From Gordonia humi (GTDB taxonomy: Bacteria; Actinomycetota; Actinomycetes; Mycobacteriales; Mycobacteriaceae), in contig NZ_JACIFP010000001.1 of the NCBI RefSeq assembly GCF_014197435.1, positions 2,046,001 through 2,110,000 of the forward strand: a stretch of DNA of 64,000 bases. Direction: 5' to 3'. Below, piece by piece: positions 1 through 11,573 of this stretch. Position 1 is the first letter of the stretch. Each line of letters opens with the position of its first letter. Position numbers and translations under genes: made by a program. The notes under the pieces were generated by a model. The model was not told the DNA's origin and did no database searches. It saw only the letters and a list, made by a program, of their open reading frames with translations.

Positions 1-542
1 GGGAAGTCGCGGGAGTTGAGATGTTCCAGCGCCTGCTCGTTGCCGCCCACCCCGCGATACAGCTCGGCGAGCAGCGCATTACCCGACGCGTCGAGGAGGA
101 TGCGGTGAAAGGCGATGTCCGCGGCCGCATAGGCGGCGCCGTCGACGGCCTCCGCGCGAGCGGCGAGCGCCTCCCGCAGACCGCGAAGGTGATCGGCGGA
201 GGCGTTGCGGGCCGCGAGCCGGGCGCCTTCGCGTTCCAGGATCGACCGGACCTGTTCGACGTCCGCCGTCCGGTCCCGGTCGACGCGTCGTGCGAGGGCG
301 GGCGCGACGTCGCTCGTCGCCGTGACGAACGTGCCGTAGCCGGGGCGGGCACCCAGCATCCCGGCGAGGACCAGCGACCGCAGCGCCTCCCGGACGCTGC
401 CGCGGCTGACACCCATCTCCGCGGCGAGGGCGAGTTCGCCCGGCAGCAGTGAGCCGACCGGGAACTCGCCCGCGGCGATGCGGTCGCGGAGCTGATCGGC
501 GACCTGCTCGGGCAGAGTCCGGTTCTGTGCGATACGAGGCAT
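1..542 (-). CDS. GntR family (FadR/FCD type) transcriptional regulator, partial
   Basis: This DNA-binding regulator runs off the left edge of the window, so only its first ~180 residues are visible. It begins MPRIAQNRTLPEQVADQL. The winged-helix GntR domain spans about residues 8-75 and includes the typical LPGELALAAEMGVSRGSVREA helix-turn-helix. An all-helical FCD-type ligand domain follows, with EREGARLAARNAS and ADIAFHRILLDASGN, the latter holding the metal/ligand-binding D..FH motif of the FadR subfamily. It is divergent from the exporter gene at 626, and the 83-bp gap holds a half-palindromic site resembling the FadR-subfamily operator. By context it probably controls itself and the exporter. 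The ligand cannot be told; FCD regulators usually sense organic acids. Confidence 0.85.
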   Translation of the reverse strand, partial: MPRIAQNRTLPEQVADQLRDRIAAGEFPVGSLLPGELALAAEMGVSRGSVREALRSLVLAGMLGARPGYGTFVTATSDVAPALARRVDRDRTADVEQVRSILEREGARLAARNASADHLRGLREALAARAEAVDGAAYAAADIAFHRILLDASGNALLAELYRGVGGNEQALEHLNSRDF

Positions 543-568
543 GATATCGACGCTATCTCTTTGACCAA

Positions 569-579
569 ATGTAGGACAA
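569..579. promoter_or_regulatory. candidate GntR/FadR-type operator between divergent genes
   Basis: The 11-mer ATGTAGGACAA fits the FadR-subfamily consensus TNGTNNNACNA at all but the first position. It lies 27 bp upstream of the GntR start codon and 46 bp upstream of the exporter start. A TTGACC -35-like hexamer (561-566) is just beside it. Assignment rests on consensus and location only. Confidence 0.3.
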
Positions 580-625
580 TCTGTGCGAGCAGTGTGATCG
601 ATCACCGTCCGACTGGTTCGGTGAC

Positions 626-1684
626 ATGCGTTTCGAGTACTTTCGTGAGGTGCTCGAGAAGACGATCCGCGGCCTGAACCCGGCCGGCTTCGCCATGGTG
701 ATGGCCACCGGGATCGTCTCGATCGCCATGAACGTACAGGGGTGGGACGTCGGATCGTCGATCCTGATGTGGATCGGCATCGTCGCCTACGCGGTTCTCG
801 TCGTGGCCTACCTGGTCCGGTTCGTCCGGTACAGGCACGCGGTGGCCACGGACCTGCGCATCCCGTCCCGCACGTTCGGCTTCTTCACCGTCGTGGCGGG
901 CACCGGGGTGCTGGGTTCGAGGCTGCTGCTCGACGGGGCGATCCGGTGGGCCGAGATCGCGTTGATCGTCACGACCGTCCTCTGGGCGATCCTCGGCTAC
1001 CTTCTGCCCGCGGTCGCCTTCGGCGCGCGAAAGGACGAAGCGCCGCTGCGCACCGCCGACGGGAGCTGGTTCGTCTGGGTGGTCGCCACACAGGCGGTGG
1101 CGGTCCTCGCGTCGAGTCTGCAGCCTGAACTCGAGACATGGCGCACCGAACTCGCGCTGCTCGCGGTGTTCTGCTGGGCGGTGGGCGTGTTCCTTTACGT
1201 GGCGGTCGCCGTGTTCGTCGCCGCTCGCCTGCTGTTCTCGCGGCCCGCGCCGGCCGACGTGTCGGGCGCCTACTGGGTGGCGATGGGGGCGACGGCGATC
1301 TCCGTCGTCGCCGGAGCCCACATCGGGGACATGACCGACGTTCCGCTCTTGGACGTCGTCGGGTCGACGGTCGCGGCGGCCACCTTCCTGCTGTGGGCGT
1401 TCGGCACCTGGCTGGTGCCCGCGCTGCTCGTCGCGGGGTACTGGCGGCATGTGATCCATCGTGTGCCACTGCGTTACGACGTGTCGCTGTGGACCATCGT
1501 CTTCCCGCTCGGCATGTACGGAGTGGCCAGCCGCACCCTCGGCGATACGCACGATCTGCCGATCGTCGACGGCATCGGGCACGCCGAGATCTGGCTCGCC
1601 GTGATCGCCTGGGGCGTCACCTTCCTGGCGATGGTGTGGTCGCTGGGGCGGCGGTTGTCGGCACGGGACGCACGCACGCCGTAG
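626..1684 (+). CDS. TDT/TehA family transporter (tellurite-resistance/C4-dicarboxylate type)
   Basis: A 352-residue integral membrane protein with about ten hydrophobic segments that fills the whole length of the SLAC1/TehA fold. The N-terminal motif NPAGFAMVMATGIVSIA (about residues 18-34) is the hallmark first helix of the TDT family, which includes TehA, MAE1 malate transporters and plant SLAC1 anion channels. It would sit in the cytoplasmic membrane and move small anions or organic acids; substrate cannot be read from sequence. It is divergent from the GntR-type regulator, which suggests control by an organic acid ligand. The ATG at 626 follows the intergenic region directly, with no better start. 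It ends 7 bp before the convergent pabB. Confidence 0.85.
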   Translation: MRFEYFREVLEKTIRGLNPAGFAMVMATGIVSIAMNVQGWDVGSSILMWIGIVAYAVLVVAYLVRFVRYRHAVATDLRIPSRTFGFFTVVAGTGVLGSRLLLDGAIRWAEIALIVTTVLWAILGYLLPAVAFGARKDEAPLRTADGSWFVWVVATQAVAVLASSLQPELETWRTELALLAVFCWAVGVFLYVAVAVFVAARLLFSRPAPADVSGAYWVAMGATAISVVAGAHIGDMTDVPLLDVVGSTVAAATFLLWAFGTWLVPALLVAGYWRHVIHRVPLRYDVSLWTIVFPLGMYGVASRTLGDTHDLPIVDGIGHAEIWLAVIAWGVTFLAMVWSLGRRLSARDARTP

Positions 1685-1691
1685 CGTGCGG

Positions 1692-2858
1692 TCAGCGGGC
1701 CGCGAAGCCGACGATCGACGCGGCCTTGTCCAGGCACTCCTGCCATTCGGCTTCGGGGTCGGAGGCTGCGGTGATGCCGCCGCCGACACCCAGCGTCAGG
1801 GCGCCGTCGGGGGTGACGGCCACCGTCCGGATCGCGACCGACAAGTCGAGCAGTCCGCCGGGCCCGGCGATGCCGATCGCCCCGCAGTACACGCCGCGTT
1901 CGTGCTCCTCCCATCCGGTGAGCAGGTCGGCGGCGCGGATCTTGGGGGTGCCGGTGACCGAGGCCGGCGGCAGCGTCGCGGCCAGGAGGGCGTCGTGGCC
2001 GATGTCGGGGCGCAGTGTCGCCGACACCGTCGACACCAGATGCCACACGCCCGGGGCGCCCATCACGTGCAGCAGTTCCGGGACGCGCACCGATCCGATG
2101 GTCGCGACGCGGCCGAGGTCGTTGCGGACCAGATCGACGATCATCACGTTCTCGGCGATGTCCTTGGTCGACGCCGACAGCACGGCCGGGTCGACGTGGA
2201 CGGGCACAGTGCCCTTGATCGGCGACGACGACACCTCGTCGCCGCGCCGGTCGAGGAACTGTTCGGGGGACAGACTCGCGACGGACCCCCAGTCGCCGGT
2301 CAGCCAGGCGGCCTTGGCCGGGGCAGTCGCCGCGGCGATGTCGGCGAAGAAGTCGAGCGGGTCGCCGTCGAGGCGGCCGGTGAACCGCGTGCACACGCAG
2401 GCCTGATAGATCTCGCCCGCGCCGATCGCATCGATGCACGCCGCGACGGCGTCGATGTGGGGTGTCTTGGCCGGGGGAGTCCATTTCGCCGACCACGCCG
2501 TCGCCGACCACGCCGACGTCGGTTCGACGGCGGCGAGGCAGTCGACGACCCAGGCCGGGCACGGGGATCCGTCGATCGACTCCCACTCCCATGCGTCGTC
2601 GCGCAGCAGGAGGAGCCCGTCGCAGATGCCGCCGACCACATCGGGCGCCTGCCCGGGCGGCGCGTACGAGATCGCCCCCAACCAGAAGTGGTCGGGCCGA
2701 TCGGGCGGCGCGACACCGCGTCGCACCTCGACCGACGGCGCGATCACGGCGTCGGCGTCGGCCCACCGCCCGATGAGCGCCGCGGGCGGCGCGAGCCCGT
2801 CGCGTCGTGTGCGAGCGTGCAGGGCGCGCAGAACGGGGAGCGGGGATGGGTCAACCAC
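1692..2858 (-). CDS. pabB: aminodeoxychorismate synthase component I (chorismate-binding)
   Basis: A 388-residue chorismate-utilising enzyme. PabB converts chorismate plus ammonia or glutamine to 4-amino-4-deoxychorismate for folate synthesis. The C-terminal two thirds carry the family motifs: SPEQFLDRRGDEVSSSPIKGT (the PIKGT loop), ENVMIVDLVRNDLGRV, PPASVTGTPKIRA and GVYCGAIG. The N-terminal part is short and lacks a clear tryptophan-binding set, which fits PabB better than TrpE. It follows metG by 29 bp on the same strand, as in the mycobacterial pabB-metS region, and starts at a GTG. The lysine of PIKGT fits an aminodeoxychorismate synthase rather than an isochorismate synthase. An unlinked amidotransferase (PabA/TrpG) must be elsewhere. 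Confidence 0.85.
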   Translation of the reverse strand: MVDPSPLPVLRALHARTRRDGLAPPAALIGRWADADAVIAPSVEVRRGVAPPDRPDHFWLGAISYAPPGQAPDVVGGICDGLLLLRDDAWEWESIDGSPCPAWVVDCLAAVEPTSAWSATAWSAKWTPPAKTPHIDAVAACIDAIGAGEIYQACVCTRFTGRLDGDPLDFFADIAAATAPAKAAWLTGDWGSVASLSPEQFLDRRGDEVSSSPIKGTVPVHVDPAVLSASTKDIAENVMIVDLVRNDLGRVATIGSVRVPELLHVMGAPGVWHLVSTVSATLRPDIGHDALLAATLPPASVTGTPKIRAADLLTGWEEHERGVYCGAIGIAGPGGLLDLSVAIRTVAVTPDGALTLGVGGGITAASDPEAEWQECLDKAASIVGFAAR

Positions 2859-2887
2859 CGGGCCGCCTCATCGCCGTCGCGCGAGCA

Positions 2888-4438
2888 CTACGCCTCGTGG
2901 CGCGGGAACACCGGGCTGGGCTGGGGCAGGACGGTCCCCGGGGCCAGCCGGTCGCCGAGCGAGGCGAAGGTGCGCGCATCGGCGTCGACGGCCAGGTAGT
3001 CGAGGATCGTCGACGTCGAGCCGGGCATCGTCGGCTGGGTCAGCAGCGTGACGATCCGGACCACCTCGGCGCACACGTACAGCACTGTCCCGGTGCGTTC
3101 GAGGTCGGTCTTGGCGAGTTTCCACGGCTCCTGCGCCGAGATGTACCGGTTGGCGTCGGCGAGCGCCGACCACAGGGCTTCGAGGCCGAGGTGGATGGCC
3201 TGGACGTCGAAGTGCGCGCGGACCTTCTCCAACAGCGCGTCGGCGGTGTCGAGCAGCGCCCGGTCGTCGGCGGTGAACTCGCCGGGCGTCGGGAGCACGT
3301 GGTCGAAGTACTTGCCGACCATCGACAGGGTGCGCTGCGCGAGGTTGCCGTATTCGTTGGCCAGGTCGGCGTTCTTCCGGGAGACGATCGCCTCGGCCGA
3401 GTACGAGCCGTCCTGTCCGTACGAGACCTCGCGGAGGAAGAAGTAGCGGACCGGGTCGAGGCCGAACTCGGAGATCAACACGTGCGGGTCGACGACGTTG
3501 CCGACCGACTTGCTCATCTTCTCGCCCTTGTTGAACAGGAAGCCGTGCGCGAACACCCGCTTGGGCACGGCGATCCCCGCACTCATCAGGAACGCGGGCC
3601 AGTACACACAGTGGAAACGGATGATGTCCTTGCCGATGACGTGCAGATCGGCGGGCCAGTAGCGGTCCATCGTCGCCGGATCGTCGGGGAAGCCGACACC
3701 GGTCAGGTAGTTGGTCAGTGCATCGACCCATACGTACATGACGTGTCCGTCGGCGCCGGGAACCTTGACGCCCCAGTCGAAGGTGGTGCGCGAGATCGAC
3801 AGGTCGGTCAGTCCGCCCTCGACGAACCTGACGACCTCGTTGCGTCGCGAGTCCGGTCCGATGTACTCGGGGCGGTCGCGGTACAGGTCGAGCAGTGGCT
3901 CGGTGTACTTGGACAACCGGAAGAAGTACGTCTGCTCCTGCGTCCACGTCAGCTTGTGGCCGTTCTCGGTGGCGATCCGATCGCCGTCGTCGTCGAGGCT
4001 GGTCTCGTCCTCGGTGAAGAACGCCTCGTCGCGTACGTCGTACCAACCGGCGTACGTGTCGAGATAGATGTCGCCCGCGGCCTCCATACGCTTCCAGATC
4101 TCCTCCGACGCGCGATGATGGTCGGCGTCGGTGGTCCGAATGAACCGGGTGAGGTCGGTGCCCAGCGCGTCGTGCAGCGCCTGGAAGCGGTCGGAGTTCC
4201 GACGCGCCAGCTCGGCGGTCGACACGCCTTCGGCCTCCGCCGTCTGCTGCATCTTCTGACCGTGCTCATCGGTGCCCGACTGGAAGCGGACGTCGAAGCC
4301 GTCCAACGCCTTGAACCGGGCGAGAACGTCCGCCGAGATGAACTCGTAGGCGTGCCCGATGTGCGGGGCGCCGTTCGGGTACGCGATGGCGGTGGTGATG
4401 TAGTACGGCCGGGAGGCGTTTTCGGGGGCGTTGACCAT
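2888..4438 (-). CDS. metG: methionine--tRNA ligase
   Basis: A class I aminoacyl-tRNA synthetase of 516 residues that charges tRNA-Met. The HIGH signature is in [11 protein letters not shown] (about residues 18-28) and the KMSKS loop in [15 protein letters not shown] (about residue 305). A C-terminal anticodon-binding helical domain holds the usual W.L.K (EPWKLAK). There is no C-terminal tRNA-binding OB extension, so this is the short actinobacterial form. It is 16 bp downstream of the GH65 gene and 29 bp upstream of pabB, all on the minus strand, so it is probably co-transcribed. The start ATG at 4438 is preceded by a GGGAACATT stretch that can serve as the ribosome site. Confidence 0.97.
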   Translation of the reverse strand: MVNAPENASRPYYITTAIAYPNGAPHIGHAYEFISADVLARFKALDGFDVRFQSGTDEHGQKMQQTAEAEGVSTAELARRNSDRFQALHDALGTDLTRFIRTTDADHHRASEEIWKRMEAAGDIYLDTYAGWYDVRDEAFFTEDETSLDDDGDRIATENGHKLTWTQEQTYFFRLSKYTEPLLDLYRDRPEYIGPDSRRNEVVRFVEGGLTDLSISRTTFDWGVKVPGADGHVMYVWVDALTNYLTGVGFPDDPATMDRYWPADLHVIGKDIIRFHCVYWPAFLMSAGIAVPKRVFAHGFLFNKGEKMSKSVGNVVDPHVLISEFGLDPVRYFFLREVSYGQDGSYSAEAIVSRKNADLANEYGNLAQRTLSMVGKYFDHVLPTPGEFTADDRALLDTADALLEKVRAHFDVQAIHLGLEALWSALADANRYISAQEPWKLAKTDLERTGTVLYVCAEVVRIVTLLTQPTMPGSTSTILDYLAVDADARTFASLGDRLAPGTVLPQPSPVFPRHEA

Positions 4439-4454
4439 AATGTTCCCAGGATAG

Positions 4455-6899
4455 TCAGAGCGAGCGACGGTACGGCTCGCACCCCGCGGGAGCGGCCGGA
4501 GCCTGTCGCGGGAGAGGCTGGGAGATCGGCTTGCGGACCGCGACGTCGCCCAGCACGAAGCGTTCGCCGTGATGCGCGAGTTCGATGGTCGGACCCGACA
4601 TCAGCCGGTACGTCGCCGAGTCGGCGGTGATCGCGACCACGATGCGCGACTCGCCGATCGTCATCCGGAAGCTCATGTAGGTGAGCTGGCGCGGCAGCTG
4701 CGGGGCGAACGTGATGTCGCCGCCGAAGTCGCGCATCCCGCCGAAGCCCGCCACGCAGTCGGTCCACGCGCCCGCCAGGGCCGCGATGTGCAGACCCGAC
4801 GACACATTGGAGTGCAGGTCGTGCAGATCGGTGAACACCGATTCGCTCATCAGGTCGTAAGCCAGGTCGAGGTAACCGACCTCGGCGGCGGTGACCGCCT
4901 CGCAGCATGCCGACAACGACGAGTCGCGCACCGTGATCGGGTAGTAGTAGTCGAAGTTCTTGAGTTTCTGCTCGGCCGTGAAGTGCTGGCCGAACAGATA
5001 CATGGCGAATACGAGATCGGCCTGTTTGACGACCTGCTTGCGGTAGAGGTCGTAGTACGGATAGTTCAGCAGCAGGGGGTAGCGGCCGCGCGAGCGGTCG
5101 AAGTCCCAGCGGTCGAGCAGGGTGAAGCTCTCGGACTGCTGGTGCACGCCGAGGGACTCGTCGTATCCGACGGTCATGTCGTCGGCACACGCCGTCCAGT
5201 GCGCGGTCTCGGCGGCGGTGACCCCGAGATCGCGTGCCACGCTGGGGTGTCGCCCGGCTGAGGCGACGGCGTCGCGCAGCGCCTGCTGGGCGGCCAGATT
5301 CGTGAACAGGTTGTTGTTGACGATGGCCGTGTACTCGTCCGGTCCGGTGATGCCGTCGATGCGGAACTTCCCGTTCGCGTCGTGGTGGCCGAGACCGGTG
5401 AAGAAGCGGGCGATCTCCACCAGCAGCTCGACGCCGCACTCGATCTCGAACGCTTCGTCGCCGGTGGCGCGGATGTAGCGGGCCGTCGCATTGGCGATGT
5501 CGGCGGACACGTGGACGCCCGCGGTGCCCGCGGGCCAGTACCCCGAGCACTCGTCGCCGTTGATCGAGCGCCACGGGAACATGGCGCCCGATGCGCCGAG
5601 TTCGGCGGCGCGGGCCTTGGCCTTGTCCATGGTGCCGTGCCGCCAGCGCAGTTCCTCGCCCGCGGCCGCGGGCACGGTGTAGGTCAGCATCGGCAGGACG
5701 AAGGTCTCGGTGTCCCAGAAGGTGTGCCCGTCGTACCCGGGGCCGGTCAGGCCCTTCGCCGGAATCGCCCTGGACTGCCCGCGTGCACCGGCCTGCAGAA
5801 TGTGGAACAGCGAGAACCGGAGAGCCTGCTGCATCTCCGAGTCGCCGTCGATCTCGATGTCGGCGTCGGCCCAGAACTCTTCGAGGTAGGCGACCTGTTC
5901 GGCCTTGAGCGCATCCCATCCCGTCTCACGGGCCATCGCCAGCGCGGCATCGACCTGCGCGCGGAGCGCGGGCACGCTGCGTCGCGCCGACCAGCCGTAG
6001 CCGAGGAACTTGGTGAGCACGATCTTGCTGCCTTGCGGCACGGTCGCCGCGACGGTCAGTCGGGCGAGGTCGCCGTCGGCGCGGATCGAGGTGTCGCCGG
6101 TGGCGGGCAGTTCCAGTTCGTGGTCCATCGCGGCGGCGACGGTGAGTGCCGAGCGTCGGGTGTGGTGGACCAGGACGGCCGAATAGTCTTCACAGTCGGC
6201 GAGGTCGGCGACCAGCGGCTTGTCCAGGGCGGCGGCCAACCGCGGATCGTCGGCCGCCGACTTCCCGCCCGGGCCGCCGATCGGCTCGTTGGCGAGCAGA
6301 TCGGACTGCAGCACCAGTTTCATGTCCTCGCCGACCGGCTCCACCTCGTAGCGGATCGCGGCCACCGTGCGTTTGGTGAACGAGACCAGGCGCTCGGATC
6401 GGATGCGGACGGTGCGGCCGGTCGGCGAGGTCCACAGGGTCTCGCGTTTGAGGGTGCCGGTCTTGAAGTCCAGGACGCGCTCGTGTTCGACGGTGCTGCC
6501 GTACCGCAGGTCCATCGGCTCGTCCTCGACGAGCAGGCGGATGATCTTGCCGTCGGTCACGTTCACCACGGTCTGCCCCGACTCGGGGTAGCCGTAGCCG
6601 CTCTCGGCGTACGGCAGATCGCGCAGCTCGTAGAAGCCGTTGAGATAGGTGCCCGGGACGTCGACCGGCTCACCCTCCTCGAACGTGCCGCGCAGACCGA
6701 TGTGGCCGTTCGAGAGCGCGAACAGCGCCTCGGTGCGCCCGATGGTGTCGATGTCGAAGCCTCGCCACCGCAGTTCCCACGGACTGACGTCGAATCCGTG
6801 GTCCGGGCGCGTGCCGTGGACGGGCACGTTCAGTGTGTCCGGATGGCTCGACGTGTCGCCGTGGGTGGTGTGCGCGAGGTCAGCGGAGTACTGGTCCAT
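4455..6899 (-). CDS. glycoside hydrolase family 65 disaccharide phosphorylase
   Basis: An 814-residue cytosolic enzyme of the GH65 clan (maltose, trehalose, kojibiose and nigerose phosphorylases). These cleave an alpha-linked disaccharide with phosphate to give beta-glucose 1-phosphate plus glucose. The N-terminal beta-sandwich begins at [20 protein letters not shown]. The (alpha/alpha)6 catalytic barrel has [34 protein letters not shown] and the catalytic acid in [16 protein letters not shown]. The C-terminal sheet contains DITFAPQLP. The upstream gene encodes a beta-phosphoglucomutase-like HAD enzyme, the known partner that turns beta-Glc1P into Glc6P. The 17-bp gap supports one operon. Exact disaccharide specificity is not decided by these motifs; trehalose or maltose are the natural guesses for a mycolic-acid actinobacterium. 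Confidence 0.9.
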   Translation of the reverse strand: MDQYSADLAHTTHGDTSSHPDTLNVPVHGTRPDHGFDVSPWELRWRGFDIDTIGRTEALFALSNGHIGLRGTFEEGEPVDVPGTYLNGFYELRDLPYAESGYGYPESGQTVVNVTDGKIIRLLVEDEPMDLRYGSTVEHERVLDFKTGTLKRETLWTSPTGRTVRIRSERLVSFTKRTVAAIRYEVEPVGEDMKLVLQSDLLANEPIGGPGGKSAADDPRLAAALDKPLVADLADCEDYSAVLVHHTRRSALTVAAAMDHELELPATGDTSIRADGDLARLTVAATVPQGSKIVLTKFLGYGWSARRSVPALRAQVDAALAMARETGWDALKAEQVAYLEEFWADADIEIDGDSEMQQALRFSLFHILQAGARGQSRAIPAKGLTGPGYDGHTFWDTETFVLPMLTYTVPAAAGEELRWRHGTMDKAKARAAELGASGAMFPWRSINGDECSGYWPAGTAGVHVSADIANATARYIRATGDEAFEIECGVELLVEIARFFTGLGHHDANGKFRIDGITGPDEYTAIVNNNLFTNLAAQQALRDAVASAGRHPSVARDLGVTAAETAHWTACADDMTVGYDESLGVHQQSESFTLLDRWDFDRSRGRYPLLLNYPYYDLYRKQVVKQADLVFAMYLFGQHFTAEQKLKNFDYYYPITVRDSSLSACCEAVTAAEVGYLDLAYDLMSESVFTDLHDLHSNVSSGLHIAALAGAWTDCVAGFGGMRDFGGDITFAPQLPRQLTYMSFRMTIGESRIVVAITADSATYRLMSGPTIELAHHGERFVLGDVAVRKPISQPLPRQAPAAPAGCEPYRRSL

Positions 6900-6916
6900 G
6901 TGTTCGGGAAGATCCT

Positions 6917-7621
6917 TCAGCTCTGCAGGAGGTCGGCGAGGTCGGTCACGACGATGGAGGCGCCGGCGGCACGCATGGCGTCGGCCTGACCGCCGCCGAC
7001 GCGGTCGACGCCCACGACGTAGCCGAAGTGCCCGGCGACGCCCGCCTGGACGCCGGAGATGGCGTCCTCGAAGACGGCGGCCTGTGCGGGCGTGACGCCC
7101 ATCAGCTGAGCGCCGCGCAGGTACGAATCGGGTGCGGGTTTGCCGGGCAGGTTCTCCGCGACGATGGTGTTGCCGTCGACGCGGTGCTGCGCGAACTGCG
7201 CCAGGCCTGCCGCGTCGAGCACCTTCGCGCCGTTCTTCGACGATGTGACCACCGCGACCCGCAGTCCGGCTTCGCGCGCAGCCTGCAGATAGCGGAGCGA
7301 GCCCGGGTAGGCCCGTGCGCCGTCGCGGTCGAGCGCGGCGAGGAACTCCTCGTTCTTCGCGTCGCCGATCGCGGCGGCGGCCTCGTCGTCGACGGTGATG
7401 CCGCGGGAGGCGAGAAAGCTGCGGACGCCGTCGAGTCTCGGCCGACCGTCCACATAGTCAAGGTAGTCGCGGTCGGTGAACGGACCCGACGTGTCGCCGC
7501 GTTCGGTCAGGAAGGCGTCGAAGGCCTTCTTCCACGCGGCCTGGTGAAGGACGGCGGTGGTCGTCAGGACCCCGTCCATGTCGAAGAGGGCGACGGTGAC
7601 GTCATCAGGTAGACCCAGCAC
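6917..7621 (-). CDS. HAD superfamily hydrolase, beta-phosphoglucomutase family
   Basis: A 234-residue HAD phosphatase/mutase. The nucleophile motif is ALFDMDGVLTT near the N-terminus. Motif II is in VAVVTSSKNGAKVL, the lysine motif in LPGKPAPDSYL, and motif IV in AAVFEDAISGVQAG. This set with KPAPD and EDA.SG is typical of beta-phosphoglucomutases, which interconvert beta-glucose 1-phosphate and glucose 6-phosphate. The gene immediately precedes a GH65 phosphorylase that makes beta-Glc1P, which strongly supports the role. I chose the GTG at 7621 (MLGLPDDVTVALFDMDG) because the upstream reading frame overlaps the divergent tatD gene and is low-complexity. Confidence 0.85.
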   Translation of the reverse strand: MLGLPDDVTVALFDMDGVLTTTAVLHQAAWKKAFDAFLTERGDTSGPFTDRDYLDYVDGRPRLDGVRSFLASRGITVDDEAAAAIGDAKNEEFLAALDRDGARAYPGSLRYLQAAREAGLRVAVVTSSKNGAKVLDAAGLAQFAQHRVDGNTIVAENLPGKPAPDSYLRGAQLMGVTPAQAAVFEDAISGVQAGVAGHFGYVVGVDRVGGGQADAMRAAGASIVVTDLADLLQS

Positions 7622-7685
7622 CGATACGAGGCTACCGGGTACGGAGAGTTTGCGCGCGTGCGGTGATCGGGCACAGTGGTTCCCT

Positions 7686-8537
7686 GTGAGTTCCAGCAAG
7701 AAGGACCGTCGTCGCACACCCCCGCCCGACCCGGAGCCGCTGCCCGGTCTGATCGACGCCCACACCCACCTCGCGGCCTGCGGCGGGCGCACCGCCGAGG
7801 ACGTCCGCGCGATCCTCGACCACGCCGAGGCGGTCGGCGTGTCGCAGGTGGTGACCGTCGCCGACGACATGGTCGACGCCCGCTGGGCCGTGGCGGCCGC
7901 GCACTGGGACGCTCGCGCATTCGCGGCGGTGGGGCTCCATCCGACGCACGCCGCCGACCTCGACGACGCGGCCCGCGCCGAACTGGAGGAGATGTCCGGC
8001 GACGAGCGGGTCGTCGCCATCGGCGAGACCGGCCTGGACTACTACTGGACGACGCGCTCGTACGACTGCGCCGACCCGGCGGTGCAGCGCGACGCGTTCG
8101 CCTGGCACATCGACCTGGCCAAGCGGACCGGCAAGGCGTTGATGATCCACAACCGGGAGGCCGACCGCGACCTGCTCGACGTCCTCGCCGCCGAGGGGAG
8201 CCCGGAGACCGTGGTGATGCACTGCTTCTCCGGCGACCGCGCGATCGCGGCCGAATGCGTCGACCGCAACTACTACTTGAGCTTTTCCGGCACTGTGACG
8301 TTCGGCAACTCGGACGAGTTGCGTGCCGCGGCCGACATCACCCCGGCCGAGCTGATGCTGGTGGAGACCGATGCGCCCTTCCTGACCCCGCATCCCTACC
8401 GTGGCCAGCCGAATCAGTCGTATTGCGTGCCGTACACGGCTCGGGTTCTGGCCGCCGTCAAGGGGCTCGACGAGCAGGAGACGGCGCGGATTCTGGGGGC
8501 GAACGCGCGGCGTGCGTACTCGTTGCCGTTGCGCTGA
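7686..8537 (+). CDS. tatD: TatD family metal-dependent hydrolase/DNase
   Basis: A 283-residue metallo-hydrolase with a TIM-barrel fold. The first metal site is LIDAHTHLAACGG. Further ligands lie in AIGETGLDYYWT, KALMIHNREADRD, VVMHCFSGDRA and LMLVETDAPFLTPHP. This is the TatD (3'-5' exonuclease/deaminase-like) arrangement with all metal ligands present. The GTG at 7686 gives MSSSKKDRRRTPPP and clears the divergent HAD gene by 64 bp. It is the first gene of the conserved tatD-rpfB-ksgA-ispE run of mycolic-acid actinobacteria (Rv1008-Rv1011 in M. tuberculosis from memory). Confidence 0.93.
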   Translation: MSSSKKDRRRTPPPDPEPLPGLIDAHTHLAACGGRTAEDVRAILDHAEAVGVSQVVTVADDMVDARWAVAAAHWDARAFAAVGLHPTHAADLDDAARAELEEMSGDERVVAIGETGLDYYWTTRSYDCADPAVQRDAFAWHIDLAKRTGKALMIHNREADRDLLDVLAAEGSPETVVMHCFSGDRAIAAECVDRNYYLSFSGTVTFGNSDELRAAADITPAELMLVETDAPFLTPHPYRGQPNQSYCVPYTARVLAAVKGLDEQETARILGANARRAYSLPLR

Positions 8538-8590
8538 CAGCACCCTTTTCGTTACCGTATCGTGATCCCGCAACTGATCAGGATGAATGA

Positions 8591-9706
<1,116 letters not shown>

Positions 9707-9723
9707 CGCCTATTCTTGGCGGT

Positions 9724-10596
9724 ATGCCTCCTCGACTCCTCGGTCCCGCCGAGATCCGCGCGCTCGCCGCGGAGTTGGACGTCCGGCCCACCAAGACACT
9801 GGGTCAGAACTTCGTCCACGATGCGAACACGGTGCGTCGCATCGTCACCTCGTCCGGTGTCGGCGCCGACGACGTGGTCCTCGAAGTGGGGCCCGGACTC
9901 GGGTCGCTGACTCTGGCACTGCTCGGTGAGGCGGGGCGCGTCGTCGCGGTCGAGATCGACTCCAAGCTGGCCGCCCGGCTGCCGCGGACCGTCGCCGATT
10001 TCGCGCCCGAACAGCGCGGATCGCTCGACGTGGTGACCGCCGACGCGCTCACTGTGACCCCTTCCGACCTGCCGGCGACGCCCACCGCGCTGGTGGCGAA
10101 CCTGCCGTACAACGTCGCCGTTCCGGTGCTGCTGCATCTCATGGCCCAGCTCCCGACGCTGCGCACCGCGCTGGTGATGGTGCAGGCCGAGGTCGCCGAC
10201 CGCCTCGCGGCGACCCCCGGAGGCCGTATCTACGGTGTGCCGAGCGTCAAGGCGCGCTACTACGGCGACGTCACGCGCGCCGGGTCGATCGGCAAACACG
10301 TCTTCTGGCCCGAGCCCAAGATCGAGTCGGGTCTGGTCCGTATCGAACGGACCGACCGGTTCGGGCTCGACGAGGACCGTCGTCGTCGCACGTTCGCGGC
10401 GATCGACGCCGCATTCGCTCAGCGACGCAAGACCATGCGTTCGGCGCTGGCGGTCTGGGCCGGCAGTCCGGTGCGCGCCGAGGAACTGCTGCGCGCCGCC
10501 GACATCGACCCGCGGATCCGCGGCGAGCGCCTCGAGGTGGACGACTTCGTGCGCCTCGCCGACGTCGCCGCATCGGCGGATATCATCGAACGATGA
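9724..10596 (+). CDS. rsmA: 16S rRNA (adenine(1518)-N(6)/adenine(1519)-N(6))-dimethyltransferase
   Basis: KsgA/RsmA of 290 residues dimethylates two adjacent adenines in the 3' terminal hairpin of 16S rRNA, a late step of 30S assembly. The SAM-binding core shows [33 protein letters not shown] and [14 protein letters not shown]. The catalytic NLPY motif is in [16 protein letters not shown]-terminal helical domain contains RRKTMRSAL. The ATG at 9724 gives the expected N-terminus and sits 17 bp after rpfB. Its stop overlaps the ispE start (ATGA-type), so the two are translationally coupled. Confidence 0.96.
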   Translation: MPPRLLGPAEIRALAAELDVRPTKTLGQNFVHDANTVRRIVTSSGVGADDVVLEVGPGLGSLTLALLGEAGRVVAVEIDSKLAARLPRTVADFAPEQRGSLDVVTADALTVTPSDLPATPTALVANLPYNVAVPVLLHLMAQLPTLRTALVMVQAEVADRLAATPGGRIYGVPSVKARYYGDVTRAGSIGKHVFWPEPKIESGLVRIERTDRFGLDEDRRRRTFAAIDAAFAQRRKTMRSALAVWAGSPVRAEELLRAADIDPRIRGERLEVDDFVRLADVAASADIIER

Positions 10597-11510
10597 TGAT
10601 CGGCGGTGCCACCGCACGAGTCCCCGCGAAGATCAACCTGCATCTGGGCGTGGGACCGCTGCGCGACGACGGGTTCCACGAACTGTCCACCCTGTTCTGC
10701 GCCCTGGGCATGCACGACGATGTGACCGTCCGTCCGGCCGAGGAGCTGACGGTGACGGTGACCGGCGAGAATCGTCGTGCCGTGCCGTCGGATGCGTCGA
10801 ATCTCGCGGCGAGGGCCGTCGTCGCCCTGGCGGATCGGATCGGGCGGTCGCCCGACGTCTCGATCACCATCGACAAGCACATCCCCGTCGCGGGCGGCAT
10901 GGCGGGTGGATCGGCGGACGCGGCCGGTGCATTGATCGCCGCGGCGCGTCTCTGGCGCGTCGACCGCGATCAGGTCGACCTGCACGAGATCGCCGCCGAA
11001 CTCGGATCGGACGTGCCGTTCTCGCTGACCGGCGGCGCGGCACTCGGCACCGGTCGCGGGGAGAAGCTGCTGCCGGTGCTGCACCGCGGCGAGTTCCACT
11101 GGGTCCTCGCGGTGTCCGGGACCGGACTGTCGACGCCGGACGTGTACCGCGAGTTGGACCGGCTCCGCGCGGCGGGCGACCGCACCACCGACGCGGGAAC
11201 CGCGCGTCCCGACGGGTTGATGGTGGCCATCGCCTCCGGTGACGTCCGCGCGGTGGCTCCGCTGCTCCACAACGATCTGCAGCCCGCGGCGCTCTCGCTG
11301 CGGCCGCTGCTTCGTCGCACGCTCCGCGCGGGCACCGAGGCCGGAGCCCTGGCGGGCATCGTCTCGGGTTCGGGACCGACGTGCGCCTTCCTGTGCGCCG
11401 ACGCCGCTGCCGCGGTGGACGTCGCCGCGGAGCTGTCCGGCTCCGGCGTCGCCAAGGCGGTACGGACCGCGTCCGGTCCGGTCGCGGGCGCCCGACTGGT
11501 GCCCCACTGA
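10593..11510 (+). CDS. ispE: 4-diphosphocytidyl-2-C-methyl-D-erythritol kinase
   Basis: A GHMP kinase of 305 residues in the non-mevalonate isoprenoid pathway; it phosphorylates CDP-methylerythritol. Motif I is [12 protein letters not shown] near the N-terminus. The ATP-binding loop is [17 protein letters not shown] (about residue 90), and motif III near the C-terminus is [13 protein letters not shown]. Length and order fit IspE. The ATG at 10593 overlaps the ksgA stop; a second ATG lies one codon later. The product feeds isoprenoid precursors needed for menaquinone and decaprenyl phosphate. Confidence 0.95.
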   Translation: MMIGGATARVPAKINLHLGVGPLRDDGFHELSTLFCALGMHDDVTVRPAEELTVTVTGENRRAVPSDASNLAARAVVALADRIGRSPDVSITIDKHIPVAGGMAGGSADAAGALIAAARLWRVDRDQVDLHEIAAELGSDVPFSLTGGAALGTGRGEKLLPVLHRGEFHWVLAVSGTGLSTPDVYRELDRLRAAGDRTTDAGTARPDGLMVAIASGDVRAVAPLLHNDLQPAALSLRPLLRRTLRAGTEAGALAGIVSGSGPTCAFLCADAAAAVDVAAELSGSGVAKAVRTASGPVAGARLVPH

Positions 11511-11573
11511 CGTTCCTACGCCCTCGCACCGATCTCACCACCCACAACCGTCACACGACACAGAACGGAACCC

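Noticed and set aside
2807..4630. A 607-codon plus-strand open frame across metG
   Set aside because: It is antisense of metG, which has full HIGH/KMSKS motifs. Long antisense frames are common in GC-rich DNA.
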